Shown piece by piece: positions 1-6,519 of a stretch of DNA of 16,384 nt. Every line of letters begins with the position of its first letter. Within the stretch, counting starts at the first letter, position 1. This DNA comes from Synergistaceae bacterium UBA1037. GTDB lineage: Bacteria; Synergistota; Synergistia; Synergistales; Synergistaceae. Location of the stretch: contig DCEE01000064.1 of NCBI GenBank assembly GCA_002316795.1, positions 21,107-37,490 of the forward strand, given 5' to 3'. The notes beneath the pieces were generated by a model. That model worked only from the letters and a program-made list of their open reading frames with translations, was not told the DNA's origin and did no database searches. Both the position numbers and the translations under genes were made by a program.

Positions 1-1
1 A

Positions 2-121
2 TCATCCGTTCTCTGCCCCAATTGCGGCAATTGGGGCATATCGGAGCGCTAGCTTAGCAACATTTGCGGTCCTGCGCGTCAACGTATTAAAGAACGATGT
101 CGCAGCTTCACCATAGTTGTG
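2..121 (-). pseudogene. Possible gene remnant, minus strand, unidentified
   Basis: On the minus strand, an open frame of 39 codons runs from just after an in-frame TAG (122-124) to a TGA at 2-4. It reads in part HNYGEAATSFFNTLTRRTAN and then an alanine-rich stretch. The frame continues upstream of the TAG for about 12 more codons, so this could be the decayed 3' end of a gene with an internal stop. I do not recognise the protein. The opposite strand is also open here for 37 codons and equally alanine-rich, so the coding strand is uncertain. No start codon or ribosome binding site supports an intact gene. Confidence 0.2.
14..38. repeat. Perfect inverted repeat (12-bp arms)
   Basis: The arms TGCCCCAATTGC (14-25) and GCAATTGGGGCA (27-38) are exact reverse complements with one base between them. 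No T-run follows on either strand, so it is not a convincing terminator. A minus-strand reading frame runs through it, so it may be coincidental coding sequence or a mobile-element end. Confidence 0.6.
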
Positions 122-136
122 CTAAGCCAGCGCTCC
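43..136. repeat. Long inverted repeat, 17-bp arms with 60-nt loop
   Basis: Positions 43-59 (ggagcgctagcttagca) pair with 120-136 (tgctaagccagcgctcc), with a single mismatch that would be a G-U pair in a minus-strand transcript. It could be the stem of a structured RNA or the ends of a small degenerate element. No T-run follows. Confidence 0.5.
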
Positions 137-163
137 TAGATGCTCCAATTTCATACAAATAAT

Positions 164-193
164 GAGTGGGATTCTCTTACGAGAACCCCACTC
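164..193 (-). terminator. Hairpin, probable minus-strand terminator
   Basis: The arms 164-176 and 181-193 form a 13-bp stem with a 4-nt loop. The one imperfect position is A-C if read on plus but G-U if read on minus, so the stem is complete only in a minus-strand transcript. There it is followed by the weak T-rich tail attatttgt. It lies directly after the stop of the small minus-strand frame at 197-328, as a terminator would. Confidence 0.4.
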
Positions 194-196
194 TTC

Positions 197-328
197 CTAT
201 CTTATAACGCCCCGCTCCGGTCCCTGCAGATGATCCGGACTTACGCCGCCTTGTAACTGAAACTGCGATACGGGAATCTGGAACTTGCTGCCTTGTACCT
301 TGATTTCTGTAGATCGTATAATCAATTG
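197..328 (-). pseudogene. Truncated minus-strand reading frame, unidentified
   Basis: On the minus strand, 43 protein-like codons end at a TAG (197-199), immediately before the hairpin at 164-193. The frame includes EIKVQGSKFQIPVSQFQLQ and ends GPERGVIR. It is bounded upstream by an in-frame TAG at 329-331. The only internal start options are weak, such as a TTG at 323-325, with no clear ribosome binding site. I read it as the 3' remnant of a gene whose front has been lost. The family is not recognised. The flanking inverted repeat (206-219 with 335-347) overlaps it, so a small insertion element is the alternative reading. Confidence 0.25.
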
Positions 329-347
329 CTATAGCGGACGGGGCGTT
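206..347. repeat. 142-bp element bounded by 13-bp inverted repeats
   Basis: Positions 206-219 (aacgccccgctccg) and 335-347 (cggacggggcgtt) are inverted copies apart from one bulged C at 215. The outer sequences show no clear target-site duplication. It could be a MITE-like remnant or a long-range RNA stem. The right arm is followed by tttt (346-349), which could also make it part of a plus-strand terminator. Confidence 0.4.
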
Positions 348-505
348 TTCTGATTATCAGAATACACAGAAAATTAAAATCTGTCATCAGTAACGAGACC
401 CGGGCTACTGAATGCAATGCTGTCCGGGTGTAATATTTATGTTTACATCATCATATTACTTAGATATCGAGATAAATTGGAAAACCGCAAATTTTAAATT
501 GATCC

Positions 506-534
506 TTGACGTATCCCAAATAGAAGAATATATT
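506..534 (+). promoter_or_regulatory. Sigma-70-type promoter of the DUF134-mrp operon
   Basis: A -35 box TTGACG (506-511) is separated by 17 bp from a -10 box TATATT (529-534). The predicted start site is near 541, at the left edge of the palindrome 541-556. Confidence 0.65.
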
Positions 535-540
535 ATCCAA

Positions 541-556
541 GTGTGCATATGCACAC
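541..556. promoter_or_regulatory. Perfect 16-bp palindrome, operator candidate
   Basis: GTGTGCATATGCACAC is a perfect dyad lying between the -10 box and the ribosome binding site GGAGG (561-565) of the DUF134 gene. A protein bound here would block the transcription start. The obvious candidate is the helix-turn-helix DUF134 protein encoded just downstream, acting as an autoregulator. The palindrome is seen directly; the binding partner is inferred. Confidence 0.6.
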
Positions 557-571
557 AAAGGGAGGATCAAA

Positions 572-925
572 TTGCCCAGAGAGACAAAAAGCAGGAGAGT
601 GTGCTCGATACCCGAAAACCTGCGCTTCATCCCCGAAGGCAGCGCAGAGGATGTGATCGTCCTGACGGTCGAGGAAGTGGAATCATTGCGTCTCTGTGAC
701 CTGGAGTCTATGGAACAGGACATGGCGGCGGAGCTGATGAACATATCAAGGGGAACGTTCCAGAGGATACTCTACTCTGCACACAAAAAGGCAGCGGAAG
801 CTCTCTGCCTGGGCAGAGAGATCCATATAGACGGGGGACATTTCGAATTGTCTGAGGCGCGCTGCAAGGGTAAAAAGGGATGCAGCCGCTGCCGCTTTAG
901 GTATGGAGAGACCGATCCGAAATAA
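572..925 (+). CDS. DUF134 family helix-turn-helix regulator
   Basis: The 117-residue product matches the DUF134 family along its length: an MPR-x-x-x-x-R start, the VEEVESLRL segment (33-41), and a sigma-70 region-4-like helix-turn-helix around 46-80 (MAAELMNISRGTFQRIL). The C-terminal tail has Cys98, Cys104 and Cys107, which could hold a metal or an iron-sulfur cluster. The start is TTG at 572, seven bases after GGAGG (561-565), and it gives the usual family N-terminus. Its stop overlaps the ribosome binding site of mrp, so the two are one operon. DUF134 genes commonly accompany Mrp/NBP35 and FeMo-cofactor-type proteins. A role as DNA-binding regulator of iron-sulfur or metal-cofactor genes is inferred; the palindrome at 541-556 is a likely target. 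Confidence 0.88.
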   Translation: MPRETKSRRVCSIPENLRFIPEGSAEDVIVLTVEEVESLRLCDLESMEQDMAAELMNISRGTFQRILYSAHKKAAEALCLGREIHIDGGHFELSEARCKGKKGCSRCRFRYGETDPK

Positions 926-938
926 GGAGATGCAGAAT

Positions 939-1772
939 ATGACCGGACATGAGAATTGCACGCATGAATGCGGAAACTGTGGAGAAGACTGTGCGTCAAG
1001 GACAGAGTCGATGGACTTCAGGGCTAAACCCAACCCTCTCAGCAGTGTTGACAAAGTTATCGGGATCGTGAGCGGGAAGGGAGGGGTCGGCAAGTCTCTT
1101 GTAACTTCCCTTCTGGCAGTGCAGATGCAAAAGATGGGCCGTCAGTCTGCCATACTTGATGCTGACATAACGGGTCCTTCAATACCGAAGATGTTCGGAC
1201 TCTCCTCAATGGCTAAGGCCAACGAATCAGGGATCCTCCCGGTTACTACAAAGACCGGCATAGACATAATGTCGATAAACCTTCTGGTCGAGGACAAGAC
1301 TACGCCGGTCATATGGAGAGGACCGGCGGTCGCTGAAGTGGTAAAGCAGTTCTGGAGCGATGTTATCTGGACGGGAGTCGATTATATGTTCGTCGACATG
1401 CCTCCCGGAACCGGGGACGTACCCCTAACGGTATTCCAGTCCCTTCCGGTGGACGGCATAATAATCGTCTCCTCACCGCAGGAACTCGTCTCGATGATAG
1501 TTGAGAAGGCTGTACGCATGGCAGAGCAGATGAATGTACCGATTCTTGGCATAGTTGAGAACATGAGCTCGGTGATATGTCCTGACTGCGGAAAAGAGAT
1601 AAAGATCTTCGGAAACAGCTGTGTAAAAGAGACCGCAGAGAGGCACGGCATAGAATTCCTTGCAAGCATACCCATTGATCCTGTGATAGCTTCCCTTTGT
1701 GATGCGGGAGAGATAGAGAACGAAAGATCGGGATGGCTTAAAGAGGCCGCCGAAAAAATAGAGAAGCTTTAA
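939..1772 (+). CDS. mrp: Mrp/NBP35-type iron-sulfur carrier ATPase
   Basis: This cytoplasmic P-loop ATPase of the MinD/Mrp/ApbC group binds and delivers [4Fe-4S] clusters to apoproteins. In the 277-residue product, the deviant Walker A GKGGVGKS lies at 46-53, followed by the family stretch LDADITGPSIP, the MPPGTGD motif, and a CPDCG pair in ENMSSVICPDCG for the bridging cluster. The N-terminus carries Cys7, Cys11, Cys14 and Cys18, an NBP35-like cluster site that many bacterial Mrp proteins lack. I chose ATG 939 because AAGGAG (924-929) sits nine bases before it. ATG 930 is too close, and an upstream ATG at 903 lies inside the DUF134 gene. It is co-transcribed with DUF134 and terminated by the hairpin at 1777-1804. 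Confidence 0.94.
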   Translation: MTGHENCTHECGNCGEDCASRTESMDFRAKPNPLSSVDKVIGIVSGKGGVGKSLVTSLLAVQMQKMGRQSAILDADITGPSIPKMFGLSSMAKANESGILPVTTKTGIDIMSINLLVEDKTTPVIWRGPAVAEVVKQFWSDVIWTGVDYMFVDMPPGTGDVPLTVFQSLPVDGIIIVSSPQELVSMIVEKAVRMAEQMNVPILGIVENMSSVICPDCGKEIKIFGNSCVKETAERHGIEFLASIPIDPVIASLCDAGEIENERSGWLKEAAEKIEKL

Positions 1773-1776
1773 ACCG

Positions 1777-1810
1777 GATGGGGCCGCTTAAGGGCAGCCC
1801 CATCATCTTT
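1777..1810 (+). terminator. Rho-independent terminator after mrp
   Basis: GATGGGGC (1777-1784) pairs with GCCCCATC (1797-1804), followed by the moderately T-rich atctttatctt. It begins five bases after the mrp stop and separates it from the convergent gene ending at 1838. Confidence 0.65.
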
Positions 1811-1837
1811 ATCTTAAGGTTAAGGCGGATTATCGGC

Positions 1838-2170
1838 TTACTCGCAGAGTTTGCAGCTGCCGCAGCTGCCGGAAGACTTGCTGCCGCAGTCTGAGCCATG
1901 GTCGTGAGAGTGCCCCTCCTTCATGAACTCAAATATCGGCGCATAAATGGAGAGAAGGACCTCTGCATTTTCAGAGCATCCCCTGCCTGAAGGATTTTTT
2001 GCGGAGCAGGAATCATCCCGGCAGAGATGGACAGCCTTCCTGAGTGCATCGAGGTCCTTTGCGCCGTCTATGATCGCGTTAAGCACCATATTTTTTGTTA
2101 CGCCTGTCTCCGCGCAGACGGTATATCCGGCAGGAGCGTCCCTCCAAAATTTTTCGAGCTTATCCATCAT
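1838..2170 (-). CDS. BFD-like small cysteine-rich protein with His/Cys tail
   Basis: The 110-residue product resembles the bacterioferritin-associated-ferredoxin ([2Fe-2S]-binding) fold: YTVCAETGVTK (16-26), then a helix NMVLNAIIDGAKDLDALRKA, then a cysteine cluster Cys50, Cys55 and Cys65. The usual BFD CxC pair is incomplete: Cys19 is present but position 21 is Glu. The C-terminus (87-109) is a metal-ligand-rich tail, HSHDHGSDCG followed by Cys103, Cys106 and Cys109. The start may be the second codon (ATG 2165-2167), since the ribosome binding site AAAGGGG sits about four bases from the first ATG and seven from the second. It follows the GNAT gene by 34 bases on the same strand and is convergent to mrp. 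A role in iron-sulfur or metal handling is inferred from the cysteines and the neighbourhood. Confidence 0.65.
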   Translation of the reverse strand: MMDKLEKFWRDAPAGYTVCAETGVTKNMVLNAIIDGAKDLDALRKAVHLCRDDSCSAKNPSGRGCSENAEVLLSIYAPIFEFMKEGHSHDHGSDCGSKSSGSCGSCKLCE

Positions 2171-2204
2171 TTATCCCCTTTCAATTTTCAGTCTCATTAA
2201 TGGA

Positions 2205-2969
2205 TCAGAATTCGTCTGAAGCCGAAAAGACCGGTACCTCCAGCAGCTTCCTGAAACCATATCTTTTATACATTTTGGCTCCCATTTCAGTCGCAAGAAG
2301 GACCATCTCCTCAGAATAACGTGAAGCGTACTCTCTCAATGAACCCATAAACCTTGCCGCCAGGCCCTGTCTCCTTGCCTTGGGCCTTGTGGCAAAATAG
2401 TAAAGGCCGCAGCTCTTTTCCGTTGAATGGAGCAGGGCGGAGCAAAGCGGAATGCCCTCCTTTTCAAGGACGAAGAGGCTGTTGTCGGGACAGCGAAGCA
2501 AATATTGCGAAAATTCCACATAGGCCCGTGGCACCGGAAGCTCTCCTTCGAATCCCGTCCATGCCGCTTCAGCCCACTTTTCCGCCTCATTGTTGACGTA
2601 AATTTTCTTTACCAGGGGATCCCCGTCCATTTTTGCTGGAAGATTTCCGATCGACATCGCAAGATATGTCGCCCTATGAAAGATCCTTCTTCTTTCCAGT
2701 TCCAATGCCAGCTTCCCTTGGAGTTTCGGCAGCTGCAGCGCGATGAAGGGCAAGTTTCTCTCTTCATAGAAATCCAGTACCCCGCATAGTTCTTCAGCAG
2801 AAGAGGAAGGATCGAAGAGGGCGTAATTCTCACCTGCGAAGGGCAGTCCCGTTGAAAAAACACCGGCACCTGAACGCAGCTCAAGCGCACCTCCCCCGGG
2901 ATTTCTCCCGAGCATCCTCAGTGCCGAATTAAAATTATCCAAAAAAACCGCGGTCTCCGACTTTGACAT
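2205..2969 (-). CDS. GNAT family N-acetyltransferase
   Basis: The 254-residue product has a C-terminal GNAT domain (about 120-250). The acetyl-CoA-binding motif A reads YFATRPKARRQGLAARFMGS (191-210), with the characteristic R/Q-x-x-G-x-A. The terminal MYKRYGFRKLLEVPVF (233-248) is the usual last strand pair. The N-terminal 110 residues form a separate region that I cannot place in a specific family. The start ATG (2967-2969) is preceded by GGAGGT with a seven-base gap. The substrate cannot be told from the sequence. It is the first gene of a minus-strand pair with the BFD-like protein and is divergent from the SUI1-like gene, whose -35 region overlaps its start codon. Confidence 0.85.
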   Translation of the reverse strand: MSKSETAVFLDNFNSALRMLGRNPGGGALELRSGAGVFSTGLPFAGENYALFDPSSSAEELCGVLDFYEERNLPFIALQLPKLQGKLALELERRRIFHRATYLAMSIGNLPAKMDGDPLVKKIYVNNEAEKWAEAAWTGFEGELPVPRAYVEFSQYLLRCPDNSLFVLEKEGIPLCSALLHSTEKSCGLYYFATRPKARRQGLAARFMGSLREYASRYSEEMVLLATEMGAKMYKRYGFRKLLEVPVFSASDEF

Positions 2970-2994
2970 TCAGCGGACCTCCAAAGTATATAAT
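2963..2994 (+). promoter_or_regulatory. Promoter of the SUI1-like gene
   Basis: A perfect -10 box TATAAT (2989-2994) is preceded by TTGACA (2963-2968), but with a long 20-bp spacer. The predicted start site near 3001 supports the downstream ATG at 3054 over the GTG at 3003, which would be nearly leaderless. Confidence 0.5.
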
Positions 2995-3053
2995 CATAAC
3001 AGGTGAAGCAGGGTATCTTTTCCTATTTTAAGCCAAAAAAGAAGGAGCAGAAA

Positions 3054-3497
3054 ATGTCGTCAGGAAAAAAGAATAAAAAACTTAACTCCGGAGAAGGCTT
3101 TACCCTTGGCGGCGACGAAAGCCTGAGCCTCTCGCTGGGATCCATACTCGGAAAAGAAGGGGCCGAGCGGAAAGAACATATACCCCAACCTGAAGAAGAA
3201 AAATGCCCTCAGCAAAAAATTTTGGTCAAAAACAACGGAGAGAGCGGTATTTCAGGCCTTTCAAGGGTCTCGCTCCAAAGGCAGACTGCAGGCAGGAAGG
3301 GAAAGACCGTCACTGCTGTGATCATACCAGGAAAATCCACAGTCGACAGGGAAAAACTTGCCAAAGAGATGAGAAAAGGGCTGGGCTGCGGGTCTTTTGT
3401 GGAAGAGGGCAATGTGATCCTTCAGGGAGATATATGCGACAGGGCAGCCGAATGGCTTCTAAAAAAAGGTGTGAAAGATGTAGTGTCCGGCAACTGA
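3054..3497 (+). CDS. SUI1/YciH-like translation factor family protein
   Basis: The 147-residue product ends in a SUI1 (eIF1-like) domain at about 84-145. It has the family pattern KTVTAVIIPGKS, then LAKEMRKGLGCGSFVEEG, then VILQGDICDRAAEWLLKKG. Bacterial YciH proteins of this family bind the small ribosomal subunit and affect start-codon selection, non-essentially. The first 80 residues are polar, low in complexity and poorly conserved in character. ATG 3054 was chosen because AAGGAG (3042-3047) lies six bases before it. An in-frame GTG at 3003 would extend it by 17 residues but lacks a ribosome binding site. It is monocistronic, divergent from the GNAT gene and convergent to the transporters. 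Confidence 0.75.
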   Translation: MSSGKKNKKLNSGEGFTLGGDESLSLSLGSILGKEGAERKEHIPQPEEEKCPQQKILVKNNGESGISGLSRVSLQRQTAGRKGKTVTAVIIPGKSTVDREKLAKEMRKGLGCGSFVEEGNVILQGDICDRAAEWLLKKGVKDVVSGN

Positions 3498-3507
3498 GAG
3501 GCAGAGG

Positions 3508-3533
3508 CCCGTCTGCTCTTATCAGCGGGCGGG
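3508..3533 (+). terminator. Possible terminator hairpin after the SUI1-like gene
   Basis: Positions 3508-3517 and 3524-3533 can form a 10-bp stem with two G-U pairs and a 6-nt loop, starting 10 bases after the stop. The downstream sequence tgatattata has only a weak T content. The rest of 3534-3648 shows nothing I can support as a gene. Confidence 0.35.
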
Positions 3534-3648
3534 TGATATTATAATGTGGGCGCTATGGAACAGTCGGAAAGAGATAGAAAACGATGACTTTAGCTGACCT
3601 TGAGATGAAATGACTGTGGGCTTATCATTAATACCTGAAAAGGATCAG

Positions 3649-4569
3649 TTATTTTCTGTTAACGAGCCAGACTCCGCTGAGTATCATTGCCCCTCCTGCA
3701 AAAAGCCATGGAGTGAACCTTTCCCCGACAAGAAAATATGCTATAACGACTCCTGCCATCGGCTGAAGGAACTGGAACACGGCTACCTTGGCCACTGTAA
3801 ATATCGCGAGGGCCCTGAACCAGAAGATGTATGCAAGAGCGGAGGAAAATGCCCCCAGAAAGATCAGTGCGCCCCAGGTACCGGATGTGAAAGAGGGGAT
3901 CACCGAAAAATCGCTCCCTATGATGTATGTGAAGGGGATCGCTGACAGAAGGGCGAAGAGCATCTCCCAGAATATGACAAATGCCGGAGGGAGATCTTTT
4001 TTGAGGATTCGCCTCGAGAGAACGAGGAAGATTGCCCAGTTGAGAACTGACAGAAGCATTATCACATCGCCTAGGCTTCCGAAACTGCCGGAATTCGACG
4101 TGACGACCGTACCGCGTCCTATGACCAGACCCACACCGACCGCTGCAAGTATCATCCCGCATACCCCCTTTGAGGATATCCTCTCTTTCAGGAATACCCT
4201 GCCAAGTATGGCAACAAGTGCGGGCGTCGCTATCATCATCCAGTTCGCATTCGCCGCCCCCGCCGTTTTCATTGCATAGCTCTGGATGGTCTGATGGAAG
4301 AATATTCCCTGGAACCCCATCAGGAATAGTGCTGGGGCCTCTCCTTTTGTGGGGAGCCTCAGAGACCCCTCCATGAGAGAGCCTGCAAGGAGCACCGGCA
4401 TGCCGATAAGGAGCCTGAGGCACATTATGACCAGGGGTTCGGCCTGTGCAAGGGCGTATTTTGTCGAGGCGAAGCTGCCGCCCCATATCGTAACTGTCGC
4501 AAGTATCATTGCGTAATGGTAAAATGATGCTTCTTTCGTCTGTATATCTTCCATTACTGTATCAGGCAT
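3649..4569 (-). CDS. EamA (DMT superfamily) inner-membrane transporter, copy 1
   Basis: The 306-residue protein has about ten hydrophobic segments arranged as two EamA repeats. The first begins MILATVTIWGGSFASTKYAL and the second begins near DVIMLLSVLNWAIFLVLSRR. EamA proteins are secondary carriers that often export metabolites or amino acids; the substrate cannot be predicted here. It is a tandem paralogue of the gene at 4609-5526, sharing blocks such as TIWxxSFA, FQGIF, AMKTA, FLKE, GERFTxWLFAGG and the C-terminus VxLVNRK. The start ATG (4567-4569) has AGGAGG rather far upstream; an ATG five codons later is a possible alternative. It lies 39 bases downstream of copy 2 and is probably co-transcribed with it. 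Confidence 0.9.
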   Translation of the reverse strand: MPDTVMEDIQTKEASFYHYAMILATVTIWGGSFASTKYALAQAEPLVIMCLRLLIGMPVLLAGSLMEGSLRLPTKGEAPALFLMGFQGIFFHQTIQSYAMKTAGAANANWMMIATPALVAILGRVFLKERISSKGVCGMILAAVGVGLVIGRGTVVTSNSGSFGSLGDVIMLLSVLNWAIFLVLSRRILKKDLPPAFVIFWEMLFALLSAIPFTYIIGSDFSVIPSFTSGTWGALIFLGAFSSALAYIFWFRALAIFTVAKVAVFQFLQPMAGVVIAYFLVGERFTPWLFAGGAMILSGVWLVNRK

Positions 4570-4608
4570 TGCTACGGTTTGCTCCTCCTGTTGTTGCCGG
4601 TCGTCCTG

Positions 4609-5526
4609 TCATTTTCTGTTAACCAGGTATACGCCGTACATTATCGTTATCCCTCCGGCAAAAAGCCATAGAGTGAACCGTTCTCCGAGCAGAAGAAATG
4701 CGATCATCGCCCCGGCGAACGGCTGCAGGAACTGGAAAGCCACGATCCTTGAAACAGGCAGAACGGAGAGGCCGTGGAACCAGCAGAAGTAAGCAGCCGC
4801 CGAAGCGCCTGCTCCCAGGAAAGCTACAGCAGTCCAGGTCCTGTGGGTGAATGACCAGATCACGGAAATATCGCATCCGAGAAGAGGCAGCGCTAAGGTC
4901 GCATAAATGAAGGAGAAAAACATCTCCCAGAAGAGGACGAAGCTGTAGTGAAGGTCCTCCCTCAGTACTTTCCTTGAAAATACAAGAAATATGGACCAGT
5001 TTAGAGAAGAAAACAGGATCAACAGATCACCGACGGTGCCGAAAGATCCCGATCCCTTTGGCTCCGAAGCCGTTCCAAGGCGTAAAACTACCATTACCCC
5101 TATCGCTGAGATGACCAGACCTGCAAAACCCATGAGAGATATCTTTTCCTTCAGGAACAGCCATCCCAAAAGGGCCACAAAAGCGGGAGAACAAATTATT
5201 ATCCAGTTCGCGGTCGATGCACTTGCTGTCTTCATAGCGAAGTTTTGCAGGCCGAGGACCAGGAAGATGCCCTGGAAGCTCATTATCAGGAGCGGCAGGA
5301 GCTCCTGCCGTGAAGGGAGACGGAACGTATTCTGTATATACGAACCCGCGAAGAGGAAGGGGATAGAAATGCCAAGCCTCATCCAAAGCACGATCAATGG
5401 ATGGGCCTGTTCCACAGCTACCTTCATTCCCGCGAAACTTGCGCTCCATATCGTAATTGCGGCGAGGATAACGATGTAATCCCGGGGCCTCGCTGTATTG
5501 ACGGGGAGTTCGCTCTTTTCGGACAT
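4609..5526 (-). CDS. EamA (DMT superfamily) inner-membrane transporter, copy 2
   Basis: The 305-residue protein has about ten transmembrane segments in two EamA repeats: DYIVILAAITIWSASFAGMK at the front, and a second half starting near DLLILFSSLNWSIFLVFSRK. It is closely similar to copy 1 over its whole length, so the pair arose by tandem duplication. I chose ATG 5524-5526 because it follows a GAAAGAAGAG purine run and gives a length equal to the paralogue. The open frame extends 33 codons upstream to 5625, but that extension is not transporter-like. It is the first gene of the minus-strand pair and divergent from fdhD. The transported compound is unknown. Confidence 0.88.
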   Translation of the reverse strand: MSEKSELPVNTARPRDYIVILAAITIWSASFAGMKVAVEQAHPLIVLWMRLGISIPFLFAGSYIQNTFRLPSRQELLPLLIMSFQGIFLVLGLQNFAMKTASASTANWIIICSPAFVALLGWLFLKEKISLMGFAGLVISAIGVMVVLRLGTASEPKGSGSFGTVGDLLILFSSLNWSIFLVFSRKVLREDLHYSFVLFWEMFFSFIYATLALPLLGCDISVIWSFTHRTWTAVAFLGAGASAAAYFCWFHGLSVLPVSRIVAFQFLQPFAGAMIAFLLLGERFTLWLFAGGITIMYGVYLVNRK

Positions 5527-5709
5527 CAGAATATCTCTTCTTTCTCCAGATCCTTGTTTGGGACGGACGGATCGTTGACAGATAAGTTTGAAACAAGAAG
5601 TAGTATAGTCTAAAACATAGACCATGTGTGGGGAAATTTACAGCTCAGGTGTAGTAAAATGTAAGCGGCAGTATTTATCCGTACAAAGATTGAAAGAGGT
5701 GGGTCAGCG

Positions 5710-6513
5710 ATGGACCATCGAACAGAGAAAAGAGAGATTCTAAGGATGTTCAGTGACGGGACCATAAAAGCGGTCAATGATGACATGATAGTCGAAAAAC
5801 GGATGATCCTGGAGGTAGATGGTTCACGTGAAGCAGTGGTGATCTTCACGCCTGGCGAGGAAGAGCTTTGGGCGCTTGGCAACCTTTACTGCCGACGTAT
5901 GATAGAAAGCATGGAGGATATCGCATCTGTCAGAACAGAGAACGGCAGAATAGTTGTTGAAAGAGCAAGGAGGCGTGAAGGCTGGAAACTTGAAGCAAGA
6001 TTTCTCCATACAGCTTCCGGAGCCTTTCTCGAAGAAAAAAGGGACGCCGGCATTCAGCCTGATCCACTTCCCGTAGAATGGCAGATATCCTTCGAAACGA
6101 TCATGTCGGGGATAGACTGGATAGGAGAAGCCCCGCTCTTCAAAACAGCGGGAAGTGTGCACGTCGCTGCTCTTGTATCACCCGACGGGAAACTGCTTTT
6201 CAGAACGGAGGACGTTGGCAGGCATAACGCGGTGGACAAGGCCGTAGGATGGATCCTGAAAAAAAATATGAAAACAAGCGAGGTCGGACTCATCACATCA
6301 GGCCGCCTTCCGGAAGACATGGTCCTCAAGGGAGCGGGGGCCAAAATTCCCCTGATGGCAAGTATTTCAGCTGCGACAGCAGACGGTGCGGATGCTGCGA
6401 GGCGCTGCAACATGACGCTTATAGGCTTTGCAAGGAACGGAAGGTTCAACGTATACAGCGCTCCGGAACGGATAAAATTCAACGGTCGGGAAAGAACAGA
6501 TATCGGAGGTTGA
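5710..6513 (+). CDS. fdhD: FdhD family sulfurtransferase-like protein (CxxC absent)
   Basis: FdhD passes sulfur from the IscS desulfurase to the molybdenum/tungsten cofactor of formate dehydrogenases. The 267-residue product has the family landmarks: FKTAGSVHVAALV, then EDVGRHNAVDKAVG (from 167), then TSGRLPEDMVLKGAGAKIP (196-214), and the terminal TLIGFARNGRFNVYS. At the position where FdhD proteins normally carry the SCGxCG loop, this protein reads RFLHTASGAFLEEK (97-110), with no cysteine. The start ATG 5710 follows AGAGGTG by eight bases. Its stop overlaps the ribosome binding site of the GHKL ATPase, so they are one operon. No formate dehydrogenase gene is in the window. It may be a divergent FdhD with another mechanism or role. 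Confidence 0.82.
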   Translation: MDHRTEKREILRMFSDGTIKAVNDDMIVEKRMILEVDGSREAVVIFTPGEEELWALGNLYCRRMIESMEDIASVRTENGRIVVERARRREGWKLEARFLHTASGAFLEEKRDAGIQPDPLPVEWQISFETIMSGIDWIGEAPLFKTAGSVHVAALVSPDGKLLFRTEDVGRHNAVDKAVGWILKKNMKTSEVGLITSGRLPEDMVLKGAGAKIPLMASISAATADGADAARRCNMTLIGFARNGRFNVYSAPERIKFNGRERTDIGG

Positions 6514-6519
6514 GTAGAT

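Noticed and set aside
398..429. Hairpin acccgg/ccgggt upstream of the DUF134 promoter
   Set aside because: The stem is only 6 bp with a 20-base loop and lacks a T-run, so it is not a credible terminator.
3538..3610. TATAAT-like sequence and the 111-codon plus frame from 3610
   Set aside because: The frame is antisense to the 3' end of EamA copy 1 and has no recognisable protein character; the -10-like hexamer has no supporting -35 box.
3659..4486. 275-codon minus-strand frame overlapping EamA copy 1
   Set aside because: It is the same strand as the transporter but an alternative frame rich in Arg, Pro and Cys with no membrane segments; the EamA frame is clearly the coding one.
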